Shown: piece by piece, positions 21,227 to 25,460 of the stretch | How the letters are laid out: the number at the start of each line of letters is the position of its first letter | How positions within the stretch are numbered: position 1 is the first letter of the stretch | Virus record (IMG/VR): IMGVR_UViG_3300027733_000183 | Location: 1-26,559 of that record | Length of the DNA stretch: 26,559 nt | Origin: a virus | Direction: 5' to 3' (one strand) | Program-made: the position numbers and the translations under genes | Notes under the pieces: generated by a model | What the model saw: only the letters and a program-made list of their open reading frames with translations | What the model was told of the DNA's origin: nothing | The model's database searches: none

Positions 21227-21727
21227 ATGACAATCTGGATCGGGCTTGACCCTGGCAGCATTAGTGGCGCAGTTGGTGCATTAGATGCAAATGGCGATTA
21301 TTTAGACTCTTTTATGATTGAGCATAAAGATAAGAATATATTGCCCCTCGTATTCAAAAACATGATATTGCGTTGCATTGACCCAAGGGAGGGCGCAGAG
21401 ATTTGCATGGAATCAGTGCATTCAATGCCAGGGCAAGGGGTTGCCAGCAGTTTTCAGTTTGGCAGGGCAGTTGGTGTTATCTCAGCCGTTGCTGAATTAA
21501 CAAATTACCCTTTCCACTTGGTAACGCCTCAGAAATGGAAAAAGTATTTTCACTTGACAAGCGATAAAAACGAAAGCCTAGACTTAGCCCGATCATTTTG
21601 GCCTGAAGCAAAACTGACCCGCAAAAAAGATGGAAACAGGGCGGAGGCACTTTTAATTGCACTATATTGGCGTGAGCAGATTAATGGCAAACAAGATAAA
21701 CCCAAACCGAACCCAAACGGACTTTAA
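21227..21727 (+). CDS. RuvC-like Holliday junction resolvase, 166 aa
   Basis: The RNase H-fold nuclease signature is present: IGLDPGSISGAVGALD with first acid D8, CMESVHSMPGQGVASSFQFG with second acid E62, and KKDGNRAEALLIALYW with D135 and E140 as the last acids. Length is close to the usual 160-180 residues. It would resolve recombination or replication junctions before packaging. The start abuts the previous stop without a gap. The final acid is Glu where many RuvC proteins have Asp. Confidence 0.85.
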   Translation: MTIWIGLDPGSISGAVGALDANGDYLDSFMIEHKDKNILPLVFKNMILRCIDPREGAEICMESVHSMPGQGVASSFQFGRAVGVISAVAELTNYPFHLVTPQKWKKYFHLTSDKNESLDLARSFWPEAKLTRKKDGNRAEALLIALYWREQINGKQDKPKPNPNGL

Positions 21728-21908
21728 ACTAGATTTAAGCCCCGAACAAAGGGCAATTCTGGAATTGATCGGCGGCGGTAACATGACGCAAGGATTGAAG
21801 GTTGCTATCGACCAAGCGGGCCACTTCTTCAACTGTGGGCTTGACCCTGAAATGAACCTAAATTATGTGGGTTTGGTTACCACACTGCCAAACCAGGATG
21901 ATGATTGA
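21684..21908 (+). CDS. Small protein, 74 aa, overlapping the resolvase end
   Basis: I start at ATG 21684 (MANKINPNRTQTDFKLDLSP), inside the resolvase gene by 44 nt. The product continues EQRAILELIGGGNMTQGLKV and ends in an acidic tail (TTLPNQDDD). The SPEQRAxLExIGGGNxTxGLKxA phrase occurs in short phage proteins whose role is unknown; a ribbon-helix-helix-like fold is conceivable. SD support is weak. This is the last gene of the rightward replication unit. Confidence 0.65.
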   Translation: MANKINPNRTQTDFKLDLSPEQRAILELIGGGNMTQGLKVAIDQAGHFFNCGLDPEMNLNYVGLVTTLPNQDDD

Positions 21909-21916
21909 CCACAAAA

Positions 21917-22008
21917 GGGCTTGCCAAAGGGCTTAAAACGGCGTTTAAGAGGCTTTTCTTGGTCAACCCAATGCACCCTACATGGCTGGGCTTGCAAGGG
22001 CTTAAAAC
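21917..22008 (+). repeat. Two imperfect GGGCTT-rich direct repeats in the convergent gap
   Basis: Segments 21917-21939 and 21988-22008 share the order GGGCTTGC, AAGGGCTTAAAAC with a 2-nt difference and are 71 bp apart. They lie in the 151-bp gap between rightward and leftward units. CTTAAAAC-GGC-GTTTAAG (21932-21949), followed by CTTTTCTT, may act as a weak rightward terminator. Confidence 0.5.
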
Positions 22009-22010
22009 AG

Positions 22011-22037
22011 GCAAAGAAAAACCCGCACTTGGCGGGT
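22011..22037 (-). terminator. Rho-independent terminator of the leftward ArdC operon
   Basis: On the minus strand ACCCGC-CAAGT-GCGGGT (22037-22021) forms a 6-bp GC-rich stem followed at once by TTTTC. It lies 23 nt after the stop of the last leftward gene (22060), as expected for a strong terminator. Confidence 0.85.
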
Positions 22038-22059
22038 CGTAGTTAGTGGTTAATAACTT

Positions 22060-22290
22060 TTAAATTGTCGGAACCCAATAATCCCCCTCTGGCCCACTCA
22101 CAATTCGATCATGGAAACCGAGCCACAATTCAGCCTCAATAATATCGCCCATTAGCCACCAGCCCACACTTTGAGAATTTGGCATAACCCCATAAATGTG
22201 GACTAAATCATTTCGATCAATTCGATAATTTCTTTTACCATACTTTGTGCGTAACGCATTACGCAATTTTGCGCGTGATATTGTTTCCAT
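22060..22290 (-). CDS. Hypothetical protein, 76 aa
   Basis: Start ATG 22290 is set by an SD (GAAAGGCTTAAA) used repeatedly in this operon. The product opens METISRAKLRNALRTKYGKR, then NYRIDRNDLVHIYGVMPNSQ and is Trp-rich later (VGWWLMGDIIEAELWLGFHD). The N-terminal basic helix could bind nucleic acid. No family is recognised. It is the last gene before the terminator. Confidence 0.7.
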   Translation of the reverse strand: METISRAKLRNALRTKYGKRNYRIDRNDLVHIYGVMPNSQSVGWWLMGDIIEAELWLGFHDRIVSGPEGDYWVPTI

Positions 22291-22300
22291 TTTAAGCCTT

Positions 22301-22501
22301 TCAGAATTGAATATAAGGGTAATCATTCATATATTTTTGTCTCAATGGGCTGCTTTCGTCTGGATAGCCATTTTGAGACAAATAATCGGCGGCTTCTTTT
22401 GCCCTTTGTTTTGTTTGATAGTGCCCAAAATAAATGTAAGCATTGTTTTTCAGGAAATAGGCTTTCCAGCCATAATCGGTTTTTTCATATCTAAATTTCA
22501 T
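22301..22501 (-). CDS. Small AP2-like basic protein, 66 aa
   Basis: The segment YGWKAYFLKNNAYIYFGHYQ followed by TKQRAKEAADYLSQNG has the strand-strand-helix order of an AP2/integrase-arm-type DNA-binding unit (GxYxTxxxAxxAaxyL). The resemblance is only by pattern. SD GAAAGG lies 5 nt before the ATG. It is positioned within the leftward operon of small proteins, 10 nt before the next gene. Confidence 0.65.
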   Translation of the reverse strand: MKFRYEKTDYGWKAYFLKNNAYIYFGHYQTKQRAKEAADYLSQNGYPDESSPLRQKYMNDYPYIQF

Positions 22502-22510
22502 ATAATCCTT

Positions 22511-22630
22511 TCAAATTAAATCATCTAAAATTGAATACAAAACATGAGCAGGTAAACCAGTGATTTCTAATAAATCAGCCCAGGTTAACTCGCCAGATTC
22601 AAACAGATCACGCATTTTTTGTTCACTCAT
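22511..22630 (-). CDS. Very small protein, 39 aa
   Basis: A 39-codon frame starts at ATG 22630 behind a strong SD (GAAAGGCTTTGAA). It begins MSEQKMRDLFESGELTWADL, then LEITGLPAHVLYSILDDLI. It is acidic and helical, with a helix-turn-helix-like spacing (ELTWADLLEITGLP). The stop lies just before the leader of the next gene. The function is unknown. Confidence 0.65.
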   Translation of the reverse strand: MSEQKMRDLFESGELTWADLLEITGLPAHVLYSILDDLI

Positions 22631-22641
22631 TTCAAAGCCTT

Positions 22642-22695
22642 TCATTTTTTGCGGGTTAGGATGCGTAGGATTAGTGCAAGGGTGGCATAAATCAT
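22642..22695 (-). CDS. Possible 17-residue hydrophobic peptide
   Basis: ATG 22695 follows the same SD type as its neighbours (AAAGGCTTGCA) and encodes MIYATLALILRILTRKK before TGA. A hydrophobic stretch with a basic end would suit a membrane peptide. The length is too small for confidence, but SD and position support translation. Confidence 0.3.
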   Translation of the reverse strand: MIYATLALILRILTRKK

Positions 22696-22704
22696 TGCAA
22701 GCCT

Positions 22705-23031
22705 TTAAAAGTCACGATAAACAAAACCGCCTTCAACTTCACCAATTAAAGCGCCATTTTCTTCAAGGCATTTTTTAACTTCTTCTATTTTTTCATCATC
22801 TGTTTCACATTCAGATAAATCAAAATCATAATCTTCTGCGATGCTTTGCCAATCGCTTTCTGAAAAGTCACAGCAAATTGCAATTACATCTAATTCAATT
22901 TCAGCGCCACAGTCTTGCTCATATTGTTCAAGATAGTCCCAAAGGATGCCCAGCCCTTCAAGTGAGAAATTGCTAGGGCGCAAACGCTGGAAGGCATCTT
23001 GGAATTGAGAAAAGCCTACAGTTTGTTTCAT
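22705..23031 (-). CDS. Conserved acidic phage protein, 108 aa
   Basis: I start at ATG 23031 (MKQTVGFSQFQDAFQRLRPS) with AGGTG upstream, omitting 13 residues of the longer frame that lie in a hairpin region. The product has FSLEGLGILWDYLEQYEQDC, then EIELDVIAICCDFSESDWQS and ends in EENGALIGEVEGGFVYRDF. The 'LFxYLExxExxxGxxIELDxIAICCDFxE' pattern is widespread in phage and plasmid small proteins of unknown function. Confidence 0.75.
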   Translation of the reverse strand: MKQTVGFSQFQDAFQRLRPSNFSLEGLGILWDYLEQYEQDCGAEIELDVIAICCDFSESDWQSIAEDYDFDLSECETDDEKIEEVKKCLEENGALIGEVEGGFVYRDF

Positions 23032-23041
23032 GTAACACCTA

Positions 23042-23091
23042 TTAAAAAGCCCTGGAAAAGCCCAGGCCACAAACCCCTATGAAAAGGGTTT
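23042..23091 (-). terminator. Hairpins in the leader before the 108-aa gene (attenuator/terminator-like)
   Basis: On the minus strand CCTGG-GCTTTT-CCAGG (23066-23051) is followed by GCTTTTTAAT, a terminator-like shape. Just before it AAACCC (23071-23076) and GGGTTT (23086-23091) form a second stem. Partial termination between operon segments is likely. Confidence 0.6.
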
Positions 23092-23104
23092 GCAGTCTGT
23101 GGTT

Positions 23105-23281
23105 TTATCGGTTTAATTGGTACATGGTGTAACCAATGGTGATAACCATCGTTCCATGATCGATAAGGGTTTTAATCCATGATTGATCGTGAGAATCCCA
23201 CAAAGGGGAATCAATGGGCAGGGTTTTAACTGGTTTCCAGCCATCAGCCTGGGTTTTATGGTGCATGGTAATGGTGTACAT
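23105..23281 (-). CDS. Small protein, 58 aa
   Basis: A frame on the minus strand begins at ATG 23281 behind the SD GAAAGGCTTAAATC and encodes MYTITMHHKTQADGWKPVKT, then LPIDSPLWDSHDQSWIKTLI and ends GYTMYQLNR. Trp and His are frequent and no family is recognised. The longer opposite-phase frame (23113-23430) is low quality and rejected in its favour. Confidence 0.6.
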   Translation of the reverse strand: MYTITMHHKTQADGWKPVKTLPIDSPLWDSHDQSWIKTLIDHGTMVITIGYTMYQLNR

Positions 23282-23293
23282 GATTTAAGCCTT

Positions 23294-23374
23294 TCAGTAT
23301 GTCCAAAGAATGAAAGCCAAGGCCATGAAAGCCAAGGCAGAACCGATAACAACGATTTTGTCTGTTGGGTGCAT
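23294..23374 (-). CDS. Single-span membrane microprotein, 26 aa
   Basis: ATG 23374 is preceded by AATAGGCGTTACATC, a leader also used by the ArdC-like gene. The product MHPTDKIVVIGSALAFMALA, then FILWTY is a single hydrophobic helix with a short polar start. It is another example of a membrane microprotein in this phage, similar in kind to that at 15019-15123. The function is unknown; superinfection or envelope effects are possible. Confidence 0.5.
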   Translation of the reverse strand: MHPTDKIVVIGSALAFMALAFILWTY

Positions 23375-23410
23375 GATGTAACGCCTATTGAGTGAATGAT
23401 TGTTGAATGA

Positions 23411-23450
23411 TAGGGGTAAAAAGCCCCCATGCAATTAGGATAAACCCTTA
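23411..23450 (-). promoter_or_regulatory. GGGG/CCCC dyad and degenerate palindrome at the end of the ArdC-like gene
   Basis: GGGG-TAAAAAG-CCCC (23413-23427) is a short stem, and TTAGGATAAACCCTTA (23435-23450), which includes the stop codon, is a relaxed copy of the TAGGG-N5-CCCTA element. They sit between the ArdC-like gene and the next microprotein gene. Confidence 0.35.
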
Positions 23451-24206
23451 TTGTCCCGCCTTTAGAATTTTGTCGGCGGTGCTAAAGATTTTCTGTGCTG
23501 ACTTTTCGCTAATCTCACAATCTCGTAACCAGTGCTGGATGTAACCCCTAGACTCTTCAAGTCCAGGCAAACCAAGGATTGAGCAAAGGATATAGGCCAC
23601 CGACTCTGCTTCAACTTCTTTTATATCCTTGGGAGTCCTTTCGTTATCGGTCATGGTGAATTCCTGAGTATGACCTAAAACAATGTGCGCCATTTCATGA
23701 AACCTTGTTTTATGTGGCAAAGCAGCAACTGGATTAAGCGCAAAGGTTTGACCACTTGCATATCCTTGGCAGTTGCCATCAATCATGGTGAATGGTGTTT
23801 CACTGATTGACAGGGCTTGCAAAGCCTTGGCAGAGTCCCACAATGCGGTTTTGACTTCATGGGCAAAGTCGGCACCCTCAGTCTGTGACAAAACAAACCA
23901 GTTGTTTTTGAATACAAAACGATTGAATGTGAATTCCTCTTTTTGTCCGGTGGCTTTGTTGTCCTTTTCACCCTTCAAGGTGACAGGCATACAGAGTGCC
24001 AAGGCTTTTTGCCCCTTGGTGACGCATCGACCTTTTTCCTGCCAACCTTTGAAGGTGGAGATCGGCCCCACTTCAATGCCACGCGCCACGCATTGGGACA
24101 TGGCCGCCATTTGGTTACCGACTGAGTAATTGTGAAATGCTTGGTAAGCCTTGGAGAGAATCCCGGGCTTGTTGACTGCTTCAGATAAAAGGGAGGAAAA
24201 GTCCAT
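23448..24206 (-). CDS. ardC: ArdC-like antirestriction protein with HExxH metalloprotease domain, 252 aa
   Basis: The N-terminal part (HNYSVGNQMAAMSQCVARGI, then STFKGWQEKGRCVTKGQKAL) is the ssDNA-binding ArdC/LtrC domain, in which GWxxxGRxVxKGxKA is conserved. The C-terminal part has a zincin motif, RFHEMAHIVLGH (H170, E171, H174), with a following EAESVAY helix that supplies the third ligand (E199 or E201). Such proteins protect incoming DNA from restriction. It is the first gene of the leftward operon, so early expression is expected, as for antirestriction proteins. Confidence 0.85.
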   Translation of the reverse strand: MDFSSLLSEAVNKPGILSKAYQAFHNYSVGNQMAAMSQCVARGIEVGPISTFKGWQEKGRCVTKGQKALALCMPVTLKGEKDNKATGQKEEFTFNRFVFKNNWFVLSQTEGADFAHEVKTALWDSAKALQALSISETPFTMIDGNCQGYASGQTFALNPVAALPHKTRFHEMAHIVLGHTQEFTMTDNERTPKDIKEVEAESVAYILCSILGLPGLEESRGYIQHWLRDCEISEKSAQKIFSTADKILKAGQ

Positions 24207-24292
24207 GATGTTTACGCCTATTGAATGTTGATGGAGTCACTGGTTTTCGTTTCCAGTGATGTAAATATAACGCCATCAACCAAGGTTTGATA

Positions 24293-24307
24293 TAGGGATA
24301 AACCCTA
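24293..24307. promoter_or_regulatory. TAGGG-N5-CCCTA palindromic element, copy 4
   Basis: TAGGGATAAACCCTA is a perfect dyad 87-101 bp upstream of the ArdC-like start and 34 bp (centre to centre) from copy 5, close to three helical turns, as expected for cooperative protein binding. Confidence 0.7.
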
Positions 24308-24326
24308 GGTTCCCCCATTATTTATC

Positions 24327-24341
24327 TAGGTGCTTACCCTA
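24327..24341. promoter_or_regulatory. TAGGG-N5-CCCTA palindromic element, copy 5
   Basis: TAGGTGCTTACCCTA differs from the dyad at one base of one arm and carries the same GGTG variant as the copies at 17252 and 18115. It follows copy 4 in tandem upstream of the leftward ArdC operon. Confidence 0.65.
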
Positions 24342-24376
24342 TGAACCATAATGTATTAAGATAACAATCTATGTTC

Positions 24377-24393
24377 TTGTATAGTGTATACAA
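24377..24393. repeat. Perfect dyad TTGTATA-GTG-TATACAA
   Basis: Two 7-bp arms with a 3-bp spacer form a likely operator or protein-binding site. A similar 7-3-7 dyad (TATGCAA-TCC-TTGCATA) follows at 24461-24477. Confidence 0.65.
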
Positions 24394-24460
24394 TCCAGTA
24401 TGCAGTTGTGTGTGCAATCAAGTACCCCGAAAATGGTGCTTAGTGAGTACTCACTTACAT

Positions 24461-24477
24461 TATGCAATCCTTGCATA
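24461..24477. repeat. Perfect dyad TATGCAA-TCC-TTGCATA
   Basis: Two 7-bp arms flank a 3-bp spacer, with the same geometry as the dyad at 24377-24393. It lies just before the tandem array. Confidence 0.65.
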
Positions 24478-24483
24478 GTTTGC

Positions 24484-24600
24484 AACCACTAACTTAATCA
24501 TGTTAGCAGGTACTCACTTACTTATAAGTTAGCGTGTACTCACTAACATCTAAGTTAGCCAGCACTTACTTAGCCTTTAGTTAGTGTGTGCTTACTTCGT
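24484..24600 (+). repeat. Tandem array with 26-bp period (iteron-like), about 4-5 degenerate units
   Basis: Related words GTACTCACTTAC (24510), GTACTCACTAAC (24536), GCACTTACTTAG (24562) and GTGCTTACTTCG (24588) start exactly 26 bp apart; a more diverged unit precedes them at 24484. In units 1-3 the word CTAAC or CTTAC is followed by GTTAG at 6-8 bp, so these units also contain an inverted repeat. An extra copy of GTACTCACTTAC at 24447 is out of phase. The units are too similar throughout to be a CRISPR. Confidence 0.75.
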
Positions 24601-24601
24601 A

Positions 24602-24656
24602 GGGGGGGAGGGGGTGTGTGTGGTGTGAGAGATTTTGTGGTGCCCCCCATCCACAA
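24602..24656. other. G-rich run with adjacent hairpins
   Basis: Seven and five G runs (24602-24608, 24610-24614) lie opposite a C6 run (24643-24648) that could pair with them. TTGTGG (24635-24640) pairs with CCACAA (24651-24656) around that C run. It directly ends the 26-bp array. A role as a terminus or protein-loading structure is possible. Confidence 0.4.
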
Positions 24657-24725
24657 GAAAAGCCAAATTAGGATTACCTACAAAAATGACTAGCTTTTGT
24701 TGGGAAGGAAGTGGGTGTACAGACA

Positions 24726-24775
24726 TTAAGAAGTACAGACGATAGCCATTACCCGTATAGGGTGGTACTTCTTAA
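24726..24775. repeat. 11-bp perfect inverted repeat
   Basis: TTAAGAAGTAC (24726-24736) and GTACTTCTTAA (24765-24775) are exact reverse complements, 28 bp apart. Between them ACCC-GTATA-GGGT forms a smaller inner dyad. It could act as a hairpin or dimer binding site. Confidence 0.7.
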
Positions 24776-24796
24776 AGAAGTGAGCCTCTTGTTTAT

Positions 24797-24933
24797 ACGC
24801 TTATGCGTGAACTTGCGTTCCTAGGCGACAACTGTTGTTTGTCAGACAACCTTTGTACAAGCTACTTTGCCCCGTTCAGGTAGTCCCTGGCGCTATCTCA
24901 GCGTTGAGGGAGTCCTACTAGAAACTCGCCTGA
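24797..24933 (+). ncRNA. Possible structured RNA region (three consecutive stem-loops)
   Basis: ACGC-TTAT-GCGT (24797-24808) comes first. Next is ACAAC-T-GTTGT (24828-24838), whose GTTGT can alternatively pair with ACAAC at 24846-24850. Last is a nested stem with TCAGG/CCTGA (24876/24929), CCCT/AGGG (24885/24907) and CGCT/AGCG (24891/24900). No tRNA shape is present. Existence as an RNA is inferred from folding only. Confidence 0.3.
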
Positions 24934-24941
24934 TTTGCCAT

Positions 24942-25025
24942 GTTTATCCCACTTGGTCGGCTCAACCGCATGGAGGGCTGGGTTATGGCCCCGTGAACAA
25001 TGTACTAGGGTTTACCCCACTTGTC
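24942..25025 (+). repeat. Direct repeat GTTTAYCCCACTTG near the terminase promoter
   Basis: GTTTATCCCACTTG (24942-24955) and GTTTACCCCACTTG (25010-25023) differ at one base and are 68 bp apart. The second overlaps the palindromic element and the -35 box of the terminase promoter. Confidence 0.6.
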
Positions 25026-25039
25026 AAACAATGTATAGT
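25006..25039 (+). promoter_or_regulatory. Terminase operon promoter overlapped by a TAGGG element (copy 6)
   Basis: TAGGGTTTACCCCA (25006-25019) has the element's TAGGG arm and a relaxed second arm with a 4-nt spacer. Its TTTACC (25011-25016) is spaced 17 bp from TATAGT (25034-25039), giving a plausible sigma-70 promoter whose -35 box is the element itself. The gene begins at 25068. Confidence 0.55.
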
Positions 25040-25067
25040 TCACCAAACTTCCATAACTGGGTAAAGT

Positions 25068-25460
25068 ATGAATGTGATTGATGCACTGCCAAACAACCTA
25101 AAGAAAAAAGGTCGCCCAAAAGGTGCTGTGAACAAGAAGTTCACTATGGCTACCTATGCCGAAAGACCTGCGGCTCTCCTGCCAAAGACTGAAGTTCAGC
25201 GCATCAAAGAACTCAAAGACCTCCTAATAAACAGTGCAGGTTCCAATGTTGTTCACAAAGCAATTGAGATTGCTATGAATGATGAACACCCAGCACAGGC
25301 CGCTATGCTCAAACTCTGTATGGATAGGATGCTTCCCGTCAGCCTGTTTGAGAAAGAAGGCAAGCAAAGGAATGCTGTTACCATCAACATCACAGGCATT
25401 GGTGGCGTAGAGATTGAACCCCTGCAAGATGTGACTGATGTAGAAACAAAAAATGTCTGA
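25068..25460 (+). CDS. terS: Small terminase subunit-like protein, 130 aa
   Basis: The N-terminus is Lys/Arg-rich with GRPKGAVNKKFTMATYAERP (16-35), typical of DNA-contacting phage small terminases and related DUF5681-like proteins. A helical oligomerisation part follows (VQRIKELKDLLINSAGSNVV, then HPAQAAMLKLCMDRMLPVSL) and a beta tail (AVTINITGIGGVEIEP). The direct overlap with terL (ATG 25453, 8 nt) makes the packaging role likely. It would recognise the packaging site, perhaps in the adjacent control region. SD is weak (AAAG). Confidence 0.7.
   Translation: MNVIDALPNNLKKKGRPKGAVNKKFTMATYAERPAALLPKTEVQRIKELKDLLINSAGSNVVHKAIEIAMNDEHPAQAAMLKLCMDRMLPVSLFEKEGKQRNAVTINITGIGGVEIEPLQDVTDVETKNV

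Larger units (their letters stand above)
24207..25067. other. Gene-poor control region between divergent operons (861 bp)
   Basis: No frame here resembles a protein. From left to right it holds two TAGGG-type palindromes (24293, 24327), dyad TTGTATA-GTG-TATACAA (24377-24393), dyad TATGCAA-TCC-TTGCATA (24461-24477), a tandem 26-bp-period array (24484-24600), a G-rich run and hairpin (24602-24656), an 11-bp inverted repeat (24726/24765), a cluster of stem-loops (24797-24933) and the terminase promoter with a third palindrome. An origin, packaging site or regulatory hub is the best reading. Confidence 0.7.

Noticed and set aside
23113-23430. Minus-strand frame of 105 aa
   Set aside because: It runs over two smaller frames that have SDs and clean ends (23105-23281 and 23294-23374), and its composition is unlike a folded protein.
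24484-24600. CRISPR array
   Set aside because: The period is only 26 bp with no unique spacers, units differ at many positions, and no cas genes are nearby; iteron-like repeats explain it better.
24876-24933. Possible tRNA-like fold
   Set aside because: There is no acceptor/TPsiC pattern (no GGTTCRA-type box at the right distance) and the stems do not make a cloverleaf.
24867-25064. Open frame of 65 codons in the control region
   Set aside because: It begins at a TTG without SD, covers stems and the terminase promoter, and its residues show no family-like pattern.
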